Assembly (NCBI GenBank): GCA_003538625.1
Contig: DPRR01000021.1
Span: 1-64,000, forward strand
Direction: 5' to 3'
Length of the DNA: 64,000 nucleotides
DNA from: Ignavibacteriales bacterium
GTDB lineage: Bacteria > Bacteroidota > Ignavibacteria > Ignavibacteriales > Ignavibacteriaceae
The notes below the pieces were generated by a model. The model saw only the letters and a list, made by a program, of their open reading frames with translations, searched no databases and was not told the DNA's origin. The translations under genes were made by a program, and so were the position numbers. This document shows, piece by piece, positions 7,725 to 17,782 of this stretch. Each line of letters starts with the position of its first letter. Position 1 is the stretch's first letter.

Positions 7725-8521
7725 ATATATGGTGTAAATCCATTTACAGAATGCAATAATTTGGTTTTGAGTACTGGCATCATCGTTTCATTAAACGGAA
7801 AATCTAGTTCAGTTTCACAAAGATAAACCATTGGATCATACAAATTTTTAATGTGTTTTATAAATTCATTGAGTAATGATCTTGGGGAATCACTCACTAA
7901 CTCAAAAGGTATGGAACGTAATAATTCCAAATCCAGATACTCAACCGGCTCATCAACAGACCAATTTATTGAAAGTTCATAAAGATATATTTTATATACT
8001 TTTAACTTGTTATCCGGAACCAGGATATAGCCCTTACCTCTATATTTATTCGTGCTGCAGCAAGGAATTATTTGAATGTTATCGTAAACAAACTGTTTAA
8101 TAATTTCAGCTTCATTTAACAGTTTAATATTTTCATTCAATCCCCATTTAACAAAATCTATCAGCCTGTCAAGCTGAAAACTAATTTGATGAGCTTTTTC
8201 AAGAATGACAAGTCTGTCATCAATAAATGCACCTTTAACTTCGCTTTCAAGCCAGTATTTTGATTCAATGTTTTCCGATAAAATTTCATTGAATTTATTT
8301 TGAAGCTGCGATGCAAAATCCATAGCAGGGAATAATTTATTCTTTCTAATATCATTCTGCCAGCTTTTTATGGATTGAAGAAAAGTGTAACGATTAGTCT
8401 CCCAATCGGAGCCGCAAGAAGTTATTTTTGTGATATCTAATTTCATCATTGGTATTTTTTTATTTAATACGATTAAATCAAATGTCAGGCCATTATTGTC
8501 TGCTGAATAGTTATTAACCAA
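7721..8521 (-). CDS. Hypothetical protein, soluble, mainly helical
   Basis: Not recognised. Up to 266 residues; the first 24 (before MMKLDITKITSC) may not be translated, in which case it starts near 8449 or 8446. No signal peptide or membrane segment is seen. The middle (about 60-150) looks helical with many Leu/Ile/Asn. A CC pair occurs at IIPCCSTNKYRGKGYILVPD, and the C-terminal third has a beta-rich look. It is convergent with prc, overlapping by 4 bases, and alone on its strand, with ALDH7 further left-reading upstream. Confidence 0.6.
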   Translation of the reverse strand: MVNNYSADNNGLTFDLIVLNKKIPMMKLDITKITSCGSDWETNRYTFLQSIKSWQNDIRKNKLFPAMDFASQLQNKFNEILSENIESKYWLESEVKGAFIDDRLVILEKAHQISFQLDRLIDFVKWGLNENIKLLNEAEIIKQFVYDNIQIIPCCSTNKYRGKGYILVPDNKLKVYKIYLYELSINWSVDEPVEYLDLELLRSIPFELVSDSPRSLLNEFIKHIKNLYDPMVYLCETELDFPFNETMMPVLKTKLLHSVNGFTPYI

Positions 8522-8640
8522 ATTTGTCGGGAGTAAAAAATATAAGTTGGTTTTTCATCAGAAGTTTCGAAAAAGAGATGGAAACGCGGCAGGAAAATAA
8601 TGCAGGTAATTTTTTCTTTTTTATAATTGACTGAAAAATG

Positions 8641-8681
8641 AAAAAGGGAAGTAAAATTTTACAATCCTACTTCCCTTTTTT
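8641..8681 (-). terminator. Terminator of the rrf2-ALDH7 operon
   Basis: The inverted repeat AAAGGGAAGTA ... TACTTCCCTTT around a 14-base loop has A/T runs on both sides, giving a T tail on the minus strand. It lies 20-60 bases past the ALDH7 stop. It could stop transcription from either side. Confidence 0.8.
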
Positions 8682-8703
8682 TACATAGTATATTTATTAA
8701 TTG

Positions 8704-10236
8704 CTAGATTTCGAACTTGATTCCCTGCGCTAAAGGAAGAGCTGTTCCATAATTAATTGTGTTTGTTTGTCTTCTCATATAAGTTTTCCATGCATCAGAG
8801 CCAGATTCTCTTCCGCCGCCTGTTTCTTTTTCTCCGCCAAATGCACCACCAATTTCAGCTCCGGATGTTCCAATATTTACGTTTGCAATTCCACAATCCG
8901 AACCTTCAGCGGATAAAAATATTTCTGCTTCTCTCATATTGTTTGTAAATATTGAAGATGACAGTCCTTGAACTACACCGTTCTGTAGTTCGATTGCATT
9001 TTTAACATCACCAGTGTATTTAATCAGATATAAAATCGGAGCAAATGTTTCTTCCTGAACTATCTTGAATTGATTTTCAGCTTCTACAATTGCTGGTACT
9101 ACATAAGAACCTGATTTATAAGATTCACCCTCCAGCACAGTTCCGCCATAAATAATTTTTCCGCCTTCTTCAACAACTTGCTTAAGTGCATTAGTAAAAT
9201 CTTTAACTGCTCCCTTATCTATAAGAGGACCGACATGGTTTTTTTCATCAAGTGGGTTTCCAATCTTTAATCCGCTATAAGCTTTTACTAAAGAATCTTT
9301 TACTTTCTCGTAAATTGAATCGTGAACAATCAATCTCCTTGTTGTCGTACAGCGTTGCCCGGCAGTTCCAACTGCCCCAAACACAACAGCCGGCATTGCC
9401 ATTTTAAGGTCAACATCAGGCGTCATAATAATTGCATTGTTACCTCCAAGTTCTAGGATTGCTCTGCCAAAGCGTTTAGCAATTACTTCTCCGGCATGTC
9501 TTCCAACACTTGTTGAGCCTGTTACAGATATAAGCGGAATACGATTATCATTTAAAATCTTTTCTCCGATAGTAGAACCTTTACCTACTATTAAATTAAA
9601 AATTCCTTCGGGTAAGTTATTTTCAATAAGTACTTCTTTAATAATGTTCTGACAAGCAATTGCAGATAATGGGACTTTTGATGATGGTTTCCAAACGTTG
9701 ACATCTCCACATACTGCAGCTAACATTGAATTCCAAGCCCATACTGCAACGGGAAAATTAAATGCCGAAATAGTACACACAATCCCCAAAGGATGATACT
9801 GATCATACATTCTATGATTTAGTCTTTCTGACTGCATTGTAAAACCATACAATTGTCTGGATTGTCCAACAGAAAAATCGCAAATGTCTATCATCTCCTG
9901 AACTTCACCCATTCCCTCTTGTAAAGATTTTCCCATCTCAAAAGAGACTAACGATCCAAGATCTTTTTTATGCTGACGTAATTTGTCCCCAATCTGTCTG
10001 ACTATCTCACCTCTTTTAGGAGCCGGTATTTTTCTCCAAATTAAAAAAGCTTCTTCAGCAGTTTGCATTATCTTTTCAAGATCATCTTCTGAAGCCTGGT
10101 AGACTGAGGCAATTAATTCTCCCGTTGCAGGTGAATAAATTTTTAGTTCACCCTGATTAGTTGTCTCATTCCATTTTGTACCTGTCGAGGATCCAAAATT
10201 CTTTTCTTTAATACCAAGATTTTTTAAAAAATCCAT
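8704..10236 (-). CDS. amaB: L-2-aminoadipate-6-semialdehyde dehydrogenase (ALDH7/antiquitin type)
   Basis: This NAD-dependent aldehyde dehydrogenase oxidises 2-aminoadipate-6-semialdehyde (in equilibrium with piperideine-6-carboxylate) to 2-aminoadipate. The 510-residue chain is full length. It has catalytic C296 in GQRCTTTRR, general base E262 in LELGGNN, the NAD motif TGSTSVG at 239-245, and SAFNFPVAVWAWN. The C-terminus (GGAFGGEKETGGGRESGSD then YMRRQTNTINY) closely follows antiquitin. It is 19 bases downstream of an Rrf2 gene in the same orientation, so the two form an operon. A lysine 6-aminotransferase gene 7.5 kb away supplies the substrate, which supports a lysine-degradation role. 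Confidence 0.93.
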   Translation of the reverse strand: MDFLKNLGIKEKNFGSSTGTKWNETTNQGELKIYSPATGELIASVYQASEDDLEKIMQTAEEAFLIWRKIPAPKRGEIVRQIGDKLRQHKKDLGSLVSFEMGKSLQEGMGEVQEMIDICDFSVGQSRQLYGFTMQSERLNHRMYDQYHPLGIVCTISAFNFPVAVWAWNSMLAAVCGDVNVWKPSSKVPLSAIACQNIIKEVLIENNLPEGIFNLIVGKGSTIGEKILNDNRIPLISVTGSTSVGRHAGEVIAKRFGRAILELGGNNAIIMTPDVDLKMAMPAVVFGAVGTAGQRCTTTRRLIVHDSIYEKVKDSLVKAYSGLKIGNPLDEKNHVGPLIDKGAVKDFTNALKQVVEEGGKIIYGGTVLEGESYKSGSYVVPAIVEAENQFKIVQEETFAPILYLIKYTGDVKNAIELQNGVVQGLSSSIFTNNMREAEIFLSAEGSDCGIANVNIGTSGAEIGGAFGGEKETGGGRESGSDAWKTYMRRQTNTINYGTALPLAQGIKFEI

Positions 10237-10255
10237 TTTGCTACTCCTTATATCG

Positions 10256-10669
10256 TTATTTAATATTATCTATTATTGATTGTAAAGTTATATCGGTCAT
10301 TTTCTTTTCAATTTCTACCTGAATATCGGAAAACAAATCAAGGAAAAAATAATTTATTTTTTTTGATGAGCTATTTTCTTTTAGATTATCATCGTTAACA
10401 TTTAAATAGAAAGCTTTACGATCTTCAATTGCACAATAAATTTCTTGTAAATGAATTTCACTAGGTTTCCTTGCAAGTGAAAATCCACCCAGCATACCGC
10501 TATCGCTTTTAACTATACCAGATTTGCCAAGCATCGAAAGAAGTTTTCTTAATTTGGATGCATTTATTCCGGTTACTTTTGCAATGTCAGTACTATTTTT
10601 AGGTTTACTATCGGTAGCCAGATAGCATAAAGCTTTTACAGAAGTTGAAAGTTTTGTTGAGGCTGACAT
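10256..10669 (-). CDS. Rrf2-family transcriptional regulator without cluster cysteines
   Basis: This 137-residue winged-helix regulator starts MSASTKLSTSVKALCYLA, the Rrf2 N-terminus. The recognition helix is STDIAKVTGINASKLRKLLSMLGKSGIV and the wing MLGGFSLARKP. I start at ATG 10669. A 17-residue longer frame would run through a palindromic operator. The usual three Fe-S cysteines after residue 90 are absent (the region reads KAFYLNVNDDNLKENSSSKK). It therefore probably does not hold a cluster and may sense something else, as cluster-free members do. It leads the operon with the aldehyde dehydrogenase and probably controls itself and that gene. Confidence 0.88.
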   Translation of the reverse strand: MSASTKLSTSVKALCYLATDSKPKNSTDIAKVTGINASKLRKLLSMLGKSGIVKSDSGMLGGFSLARKPSEIHLQEIYCAIEDRKAFYLNVNDDNLKENSSSKKINYFFLDLFSDIQVEIEKKMTDITLQSIIDNIK

Positions 10670-10681
10670 AATTTTATTAAT

Positions 10682-10700
10682 TGTTACAGTAAGTGTAACA
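10682..10700. promoter_or_regulatory. Palindromic operator upstream of rrf2
   Basis: The perfect inverted repeat TGTTACA-gtaag-TGTAACA (7-bp arms, 5-base spacer) lies 13 bases before the rrf2 start codon. Size and position suit autoregulation by an Rrf2 dimer. The only nearby regulator gene is this one. Confidence 0.7.
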
Positions 10701-10720
10701 TATATAATTAAAAAAAACAA

Positions 10721-10752
10721 GTAAAAAAAAAGCCGCCCTACTGGACGGCTTT
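10721..10752 (-). terminator. Terminator of the 2209-residue T9SS protein gene
   Basis: The hairpin AGCCGCCC/GGACGGCT (one mismatch, TACT loop) is followed on the minus strand by a run of nine T. It lies about 20 bases after the gene's stop and separates it from rrf2. Confidence 0.85.
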
Positions 10753-10769
10753 AATAGAAAGAATATTTT

Positions 10770-13700
10770 CTACTTGACTAACATCATCTTCTTTACTGAA
10801 TTGAAAGTTTTCAATCCATCTACCGATTTTGCGTCAATAGTATAAATATAAACACCGGAAGCAAGGCTGCTTGCATTCCATGAAACATTATGATAACCAA
10901 CTTCTTTAACCTGATCGAAGATAACTTCAACTTGTTCACCGAGCATATTGTAAATAGTAATTCTTACATTACTATCAAACGGCAACGCAAATTTAATAGT
11001 CGTCGATGGGTTAAATGGATTCGGATAATTTTGATACAATGTGTATTCTTTAGGAGTAAAATCAACATCAACAGAAATTACATTTGAATAAGTAATTGTT
11101 CCGTCAAAATCGAGTTGTTTCAATCTGTACTGAACTGTTCCTTGGAAACCATCATATTTAAATTTATCAGTATATGAATAATCCGATTTTTCAGTGGTTG
11201 TTCCCTTACCTTCAACGAAAGCCAACTTTTTCCATTCGCCATCCAGCTTACGTTCAAGATCAAATCCCCTGTTGTTAAGTTCAGTTGCAGTTGACCAGAT
11301 TATGGAAATTTCCTGATCATTTACATTCGCTGCAAATGAAGTTAATTCAACAGGAATAATTGTCGTTGCAGTAACTTCGTTACTATACTGAGAAACACCC
11401 AATAAATTGAAAGCTTGAATTCTATAAGTATAAGTTGTTAATGGTGTTCTTCCCATATCATTATATGATACTACATCAACTCCAACAGTATCAATAACTA
11501 CATAAGGATCAACACTTAAGGTATCGCCGTTCTTTCTTTCAATGTAGAATCCTAATTCATTTGTTGAATTATCTGTCCAGTTTAGTAAAACAGAAAAAGT
11601 ATCGGCTAGAGCAGTTAAATTTGAAGGAGCAAGAATTTGAAGCAGTCCCGCAAATTCATCAGCGCCAATATCCGGAGTTGATGCATTACGCGGCTGTCCA
11701 TCAATATCTGTAGTAACTAATGCTATTGGTGTACCGGCAGATTCTATTGGAGTAAGAGTTCCATTAGGAATGTGGAAATCTAAAGCTGAAGTAAATGGAG
11801 CTGCTACGTTAATAGAGTTTGCATCCTGCCCAGTTGTATCCTGCCATGCGGAAAATGTTTTAAGTACTTGCGTGAGACTATATCCAATGTTTGCTAATGT
11901 ACCAGAAACATATAGATCATTGTAATCTGACATAAATGTACCGCTGGCGTTATAAAGTGCAAAAGCTGTTGCAGCGTCATTTTCATTTATCACTATGTTA
12001 TTCTTAATATTTACAGTCGCAGTTCCACCCCAACGAATGCCCGTTAATCTTGGTGCAGCTGGTTTGTTTATATTATTAAGAACGATTGTATTAGCATAAA
12101 CATTCGCCTGAGGAATATTATCCTGAAACGAGATCACATCTACACTTGCAGGAACTCCAGTTCCAGTATGTTGGAAATCGCCACCAAGGAAATTATTATA
12201 AATATTCATCTGGACTCCAGGTTGCGAAGTAAGCGTTCCAATTCCATACACACCATTGGTCGCTGTAGATGCAGAAATAAGTTTTTGAAGTTTATTTCCA
12301 TGAATATTGAATGTTCCATTGAATGTATTAAACAGCATTCCCCAAACAACATTTCCGGATGGTGGCGCGTATGGTGATTGAATTATATTTCCAGAAATTT
12401 CAGAAGTCGTTCCTGAAGCACCGCCATAGAAAAAGTACACTGGTCTTATGGTACCATATAAATCATTATTTAAAATATGAATTTTGGATGCATAAAGTGA
12501 AGAACCACTTGAGCCGGTTATACTAATTGCATAAGCGCCTGCATGACTTTGATCACCTATTTGACAATTCTCAAAAACCACACTATCAGCTACACCACTT
12601 GCCTGGCCGTTTGCATAGACACCACGCGTAGATGTATTTGGAAGATTGATTAAATTGAATTTTAGATAAAAGTTTTTGAAAACTAAATAATCAGTATTAC
12701 CATATATTTGAATACCAATCCTTCCGTTCAAGCTATCATTCATAGCTATTGTAAGATCACGACTTGTTCCACCGTCAGTATTGGATCCGTCAATAGTAAT
12801 ATAACTTGCACCACTATAAGAAATTCCGGAATACTGACTTGGACCTGCAGTAGTTGTGCAGCCAGCAATCATAATTGTAGGAGTTTTAGTAGCTGCTGGT
12901 TTAATAGTCAGATTATTAGTAGAAGTAAGATCGCTTCTTGTAATAAGTAAGTTAGCACCTACTTCACTTAAATTATCGTCAATTAAAAATCTTACTGCAC
13001 TTGTAACGCCAAAGTTATTCAGTTCGGTAATAGCAGCTGCAAGTGTGCTAAATCCCTGTGGATGTGCGCCTTGAGGAATATAATAATCACCGGCAAGGGC
13101 ATCTGCAGGATTTATACCGGCAAATTCATCCGCACCGATATCTGGTGTTGATGCATTTCTTGTTTGTCCGTCAATGTCGGTTGTTATTCCAACGATAGGG
13201 GTTCCTGCTGATTCGAGTGCAGTAACTGTTCCATTTGGAATATGCAAATTCGTGGAGTCTGTAAAAGCTGCAGCTACACTGATAGAATTTAAATCTTTTC
13301 CAGTTGCTGTTTGCCATGCAGTTAGATCTGTTCTATTAACACCTAAAAAGCCAACATATGGATTTACACCATTTACGAAGTAATCATTATAGTTAATATT
13401 AGTGTAAGCAAGACTGTCGCTTGATGAAAAAACTCCGTAAGTTGTATTTGTCCTTGCAGATCCTGGAAATGAACCCATAGAGTTCTGTAAGATATTATCT
13501 CTGATATTTAATAGTGTTACGCCTGTCGCAACACTTATGCCCGAGCTCCTGCCATCATAAGATGTTCCTCTTCCCAAAGTGTTACCAGACATATAAATAG
13601 AGTTGAAGTATATCTGAACGTTTCCACCGGAAATTATATATATACCGGATGGTGTATATGTCAGACTGCTAGCATCTCCATCACTTTTAATATTATGTAT

Positions 13701-16700
13701 GAAGTTGTTGGAAATTTCCGTAACAGTTGTTGCATCACCATTGTAACGAATGCCAAAACATCCATAACCGGAAGTGCCGGTATAGTAGAAATCGTGAATA
13801 TTATTTTTACGAATTTTACAATTGGTTGAGCTTGCACCAAGAGTAACACCATACTGACTAGTATTTGTATTACCCGTTGCTTGACCAAATATTTCATTTC
13901 CTGTAATGGTCAAATTATCAACATATGAACATGAGATTCCACCAAGTGTAACGGGCTTTGTAGCATCGCCAATTATATTACCGGAAACCAAACCATTATT
14001 TGTGATAAGCCCAGGTGCAGGAAAACCAACAAATTGAATTCCTACTTTAGCATTTTGAATTTTATTATTAATAAATGAGGTATTATTATAACCACCACCT
14101 GCATAATTCAAGAACAATCCATAACTGCTTGTTTCGGCAGGATCACTTTCAATTATGCAATTTTTAACTGTTATGTTAGTAGCAGTTTTTGTACTGCTCC
14201 ACAATACAACACCAATGTTAAAAGTACTGGCTAAATAAGTATTAACAATTGTCAAATCACGAGTTGTTCCACCTACCGTGTTTGAACCATCAAATATGAT
14301 ATAGTCATCATAAATTCCAAATACGTTTATCGCAGTTGCACCAGTTACTACACTGGTTACTCCTGCATTCGGTTTGATTGTAACCGTGTTAACAGCGGTT
14401 GGTAAGTTTTCGTTAGCTATATCAATAGTTATTGGGAACGTTTCCCCTACAGAATAATTAGCATCAGTTAATAAGAATCTTGTTGGACCTGAAACTCCAC
14501 GCAAATTCAAATCAGCAACTGCTGCAGTAAGGGTTGAATAAATACCTTCAATACCATCCGGGAAATTAATTTCAGGATGATCTGCTTTTTTAACATACAA
14601 ATCACCTGTATAAGGAATACCGTCAACCATAGGAATCCAGGTAGTCTCTTCAACTTCCATCAATTGCTTTGCAGGTGAAGATATTTCTGAATTATTCTTA
14701 GTTACGCCACTCTTTTCATTCTGTATTTCAGGCGCAGTAACTAAAACATCAACTTCTTTCATTACTTTATGTACAACTTTTTCGAAATAAATGTTTGTAC
14801 CAATAAACTTATTGAACGCTGCTGTTCCAACAGTATAATCACCAGCAAGAGCTACGTTACTTACAATGTAACGACTTGGAGTTGTAGGTGGAGTTGATGC
14901 TGCCGGAGGGCTTGCTGTAAATCCACTTGCACCTGCTGATGGAAAAGCACCAACGTTTGGTGTAGTAGCTAAATCCTGTGCAACTACATAGTAATAAACT
15001 GTATCACCAGTTACTACTCCACTACCAAAAGTGAACTGATAATCGCTGCCAGTCAGATAGGTAGATGTTGCTCCAGTCCAAGTGCCTGCTAAATTTATTT
15101 TCCAGTAAAGCACTGGTAATCCGAGTCCGGAGGTTGGTACACCACTACCTACATCTGTTATACTTGAAATTAAAGTTCTACTCAAAGTAGATGCAGTATT
15201 TAAAAGCGGAGTGTAAACGATTGTTGGTGAAACCAAATCTAACGATATACCTGTAAATTCATCAGCACCAATATCCGGTGATGTTGCATTTCTGGTATTA
15301 CCATCGTAATCAACTGTAACTGTTGCAACCGGTGTTCCACCACTTTCCAATTGTGTGGGATTTGCCGGATTTATATGCAAATCATACGGTGTTGTAGTTG
15401 CATTTACAAAAGTTGGATATTCTGTAACTGATGCTGATTCTCTCGGAGATACTCTTGATTTATACGCTGAAAGAGTTTGATCAGTATTTGTACCATCATA
15501 ATAAATAATATTCTTAGCCGATGGTATGCCCGCATAGTATAAATTATTATTAACACTTACCAGATTTGTTAAACCGGTACCACCCTTTCTGATAGCCGTA
15601 GCTCGTGTACCTACAGTTACATCAATATCATTAACAAAAATGTTATTGTGCATGTTTAAAGTAGTAGGAGATGTACTACCAATATATAAAGCCGCACTTT
15701 GATTACCAGCTACTAAACTTGCATATTTAAGAAATACACTATTGTAATCTAAGTTTACCGTCGTACCGCCAGATAAATATATCCCACAAGCTCCTGCAGT
15801 AGTACTTGTTGAACTAGGTGCATTTAAGTCGGATATAAAATTATTGTAAATGTCCAGAGTACCGGCTGATACATAAATTCCATCAACAACACCAGTACCA
15901 GTAGAAGTTGTACTTAACCCGTAAATGTTATTATTATATGCCTGACCAGTACCACTTAAATATAATCCATAAATAGTTCCGCCATGAGTAATATTGTAGG
16001 CAGAGTTATTATTAACTTGGTTAGGAACTGATGCTAATGCATATAAACAATAGAACGAGCCCGTACCAAGTGGATTTGAAATATTTGACAATATGTTATT
16101 ACTCATAATCTTACTGTGTGCAGCATAAGTATTACTGTATATGCCATACATTGTGCTGCTATTTGAAGCTGTAATATTTATGTTGGAAAAGGTATTATTG
16201 GTTATTACTTCTGTTCCACCTGCTGACGCTCCACCAGCATTATAAACACAATAAATACTTCCACCACCTTTGGTTATTGTTCCAATCGTTGAGTTGCCGG
16301 ATATGGTTTTAGTTGGTGTAGCATTGGAAACACCGACGAAATAAGTTGAGCCGGTTCCGAATGGAACTGAGCCTTGAGCAAACGTATTATTACTATAATT
16401 CTCAGAAGTACACGTATTTGTGTTATATATGTAATAACTTGTACTTGATGCTGCTGAGTTCGCAATCTTCATTGTATTATTGCTTCCAACCACATTACCA
16501 GAAACTGTTGAATAGAAGATACAATAGAAAGTAGAATTATGAGGAGTTCCACCGCCAGCTTCATTGTCTATAGTATTATATGAAACTGAAGGATTGTCAA
16601 CATAAATAAAATAGACTCCATACGTGGTTGTTGCCGAACCACCGCCAAAGTTTTGAATTATATTGCCTGCACCTGATTGGCCAACAATGATATTACTATC

Positions 16701-17399
16701 ATAAAAACCACTTGCAGAGGAACCTCTTACATATATACCTGCATGAGCATTCTGTATAGTATTTCCGGAAATTGTTATGTTTGAGTTAATTCCGCTTAGG
16801 GCCGTAACAGTTACTCCTGTTGCGCTTGAAACACTAGTTGTTCCGTTTCCAATATATATTCCCATTACATATCCACTTGTTCCTTTAGTTAAGGATACAG
16901 TAGAATTTTTTATTGTTACAAACTGACAGCCATTTGTTCCATCTGGTTTATGAGTCATGTAACCATATTCAATACCCTGATCTGAGGCTGATACGTCGAT
17001 GGCATCAAATGTTATATAATCTGTACCATTTAATCGAATTATTGCATCGCCATCACCACCAAGTGTCGATGTTGTTAGAGTGCCAGCATCTGTTCTCGTA
17101 ATTAATGGATTAGCACCTACACCACTCTTTTGAAATACTATAGCATTACCGTTTACGCCGGTAGCTGTTATAATTATTGGTGCAGTAACGTTTTCAGTAT
17201 AGCCGGCAGCAACATTAAATGTTACACCGCCTGATCCGACACCTATTGTATTCAAATCAGTAACTGCTGCAGAAATAGTTGGATAGTCACCAGGAATTGT
17301 TTTTGTTCCCACCAACTGGGCATTTGCGGTATTGGTGAAAATAAATACTGAGGTGAGGAAGGTTAAAAGAGTAATTAAAAAAGTATTACATCTTTTCAT
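10770..17399 (-). CDS. Giant beta-helix surface protein with T9SS type A sorting domain
   Basis: A 2209-residue secreted protein. The signal peptide is at residues 1-27 (LLTFLTSVFIFTNTANAQ). Three modules follow, each opening with DYPTISAAVTDLN-like sequence (about 38, 990 and 1500). Each has many short Asn/Ser/Thr/Gly-rich coils with I-x-N-N-x-I patterns of right-handed parallel beta-helices, and each closes with PDIGADEF (near 715, 1460 and 1945). A fibronectin III-like domain follows (APSNLTALADT to SNEVTATT). Then come the VELTSF linker domain and the sorting domain (YQNYPNPFNPSTTIKF to KKMMLVK) recognised by the Por secretion system. It is expected on the outer surface. The module repeats suggest internal duplication. 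Function is unknown: adhesin or polysaccharide binding is possible. AGAGGT precedes the start codon. Confidence 0.9.
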   Translation of the reverse strand: MKRCNTFLITLLTFLTSVFIFTNTANAQLVGTKTIPGDYPTISAAVTDLNTIGVGSGGVTFNVAAGYTENVTAPIIITATGVNGNAIVFQKSGVGANPLITRTDAGTLTTSTLGGDGDAIIRLNGTDYITFDAIDVSASDQGIEYGYMTHKPDGTNGCQFVTIKNSTVSLTKGTSGYVMGIYIGNGTTSVSSATGVTVTALSGINSNITISGNTIQNAHAGIYVRGSSASGFYDSNIIVGQSGAGNIIQNFGGGSATTTYGVYFIYVDNPSVSYNTIDNEAGGGTPHNSTFYCIFYSTVSGNVVGSNNTMKIANSAASSTSYYIYNTNTCTSENYSNNTFAQGSVPFGTGSTYFVGVSNATPTKTISGNSTIGTITKGGGSIYCVYNAGGASAGGTEVITNNTFSNINITASNSSTMYGIYSNTYAAHSKIMSNNILSNISNPLGTGSFYCLYALASVPNQVNNNSAYNITHGGTIYGLYLSGTGQAYNNNIYGLSTTSTGTGVVDGIYVSAGTLDIYNNFISDLNAPSSTSTTAGACGIYLSGGTTVNLDYNSVFLKYASLVAGNQSAALYIGSTSPTTLNMHNNIFVNDIDVTVGTRATAIRKGGTGLTNLVSVNNNLYYAGIPSAKNIIYYDGTNTDQTLSAYKSRVSPRESASVTEYPTFVNATTTPYDLHINPANPTQLESGGTPVATVTVDYDGNTRNATSPDIGADEFTGISLDLVSPTIVYTPLLNTASTLSRTLISSITDVGSGVPTSGLGLPVLYWKINLAGTWTGATSTYLTGSDYQFTFGSGVVTGDTVYYYVVAQDLATTPNVGAFPSAGASGFTASPPAASTPPTTPSRYIVSNVALAGDYTVGTAAFNKFIGTNIYFEKVVHKVMKEVDVLVTAPEIQNEKSGVTKNNSEISSPAKQLMEVEETTWIPMVDGIPYTGDLYVKKADHPEINFPDGIEGIYSTLTAAVADLNLRGVSGPTRFLLTDANYSVGETFPITIDIANENLPTAVNTVTIKPNAGVTSVVTGATAINVFGIYDDYIIFDGSNTVGGTTRDLTIVNTYLASTFNIGVVLWSSTKTATNITVKNCIIESDPAETSSYGLFLNYAGGGYNNTSFINNKIQNAKVGIQFVGFPAPGLITNNGLVSGNIIGDATKPVTLGGISCSYVDNLTITGNEIFGQATGNTNTSQYGVTLGASSTNCKIRKNNIHDFYYTGTSGYGCFGIRYNGDATTVTEISNNFIHNIKSDGDASSLTYTPSGIYIISGGNVQIYFNSIYMSGNTLGRGTSYDGRSSGISVATGVTLLNIRDNILQNSMGSFPGSARTNTTYGVFSSSDSLAYTNINYNDYFVNGVNPYVGFLGVNRTDLTAWQTATGKDLNSISVAAAFTDSTNLHIPNGTVTALESAGTPIVGITTDIDGQTRNASTPDIGADEFAGINPADALAGDYYIPQGAHPQGFSTLAAAITELNNFGVTSAVRFLIDDNLSEVGANLLITRSDLTSTNNLTIKPAATKTPTIMIAGCTTTAGPSQYSGISYSGASYITIDGSNTDGGTSRDLTIAMNDSLNGRIGIQIYGNTDYLVFKNFYLKFNLINLPNTSTRGVYANGQASGVADSVVFENCQIGDQSHAGAYAISITGSSGSSLYASKIHILNNDLYGTIRPVYFFYGGASGTTSEISGNIIQSPYAPPSGNVVWGMLFNTFNGTFNIHGNKLQKLISASTATNGVYGIGTLTSQPGVQMNIYNNFLGGDFQHTGTGVPASVDVISFQDNIPQANVYANTIVLNNINKPAAPRLTGIRWGGTATVNIKNNIVINENDAATAFALYNASGTFMSDYNDLYVSGTLANIGYSLTQVLKTFSAWQDTTGQDANSINVAAPFTSALDFHIPNGTLTPIESAGTPIALVTTDIDGQPRNASTPDIGADEFAGLLQILAPSNLTALADTFSVLLNWTDNSTNELGFYIERKNGDTLSVDPYVVIDTVGVDVVSYNDMGRTPLTTYTYRIQAFNLLGVSQYSNEVTATTIIPVELTSFAANVNDQEISIIWSTATELNNRGFDLERKLDGEWKKLAFVEGKGTTTEKSDYSYTDKFKYDGFQGTVQYRLKQLDFDGTITYSNVISVDVDFTPKEYTLYQNYPNPFNPSTTIKFALPFDSNVRITIYNMLGEQVEVIFDQVKEVGYHNVSWNASSLASGVYIYTIDAKSVDGLKTFNSVKKMMLVK

Positions 17400-17782
17400 A
17401 ATGTACCTCTAATTTGATTGATGAATAGGAAATTAGTTTTGCTAATGAGTCTAAGTTTGATCTTATTCAGTTTAAGCTTTGTTATTAACAATTATTACAA
17501 ATTTCAATAATTATTTAGCTATTTAATTTGAAAAAATCAAAGATTTTTCAATAAATAATTTTATTTATTTGGATAAAAATCTCTTAGATCTTGGAATAAT
17601 TAAACTTAAAATTTTATATTACAAGTCAAAATAAATTTTATATGAATTCAAAAGTCAAATATCACTCAATTTCGTTCAGAAGCTACTTTGTGTCCAGCTT
17701 CGAAAACGTATTCTAATCTTCCTCCTATCTCCATTCCCTTTAATTCTTTATAATCATTCAATTTATCTATTAGGAGTAGAAA
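17400..17782. other. Divergent intergenic region between the T9SS gene and lat
   Basis: 383 AT-rich bases with no gene. They must hold both divergent promoters. A 13-bp palindrome, TTGTTA-t-TAACAA, lies at 17479-17491, and a near-perfect inverted repeat (TTGAAAAAATC/GATTTTTCAA) at 17528-17551. AGGAG at 17771-17775 is the ribosome binding site of lat. I see no RNA gene. Confidence 0.6.

Noticed and set aside
10669..10720. Longer Rrf2 N-terminus from 10720
   Set aside because: It would translate the palindromic operator, and the Rrf2 fold begins at MSASTKLS.
12168..17101. Several plus-strand frames of 60-80 codons inside the giant T9SS gene
   Set aside because: Low-complexity antisense products of Thr/Asn-rich repeats, without start signals or recognisable domains.
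17479..17491. TTGTTA-t-TAACAA palindrome as a second Rrf2 operator ahead of lat
   Set aside because: Arm spacing (one base) differs from the rrf2 operator (five-base spacer with TGTTACA arms), and short AT-rich palindromes are expected by chance here.
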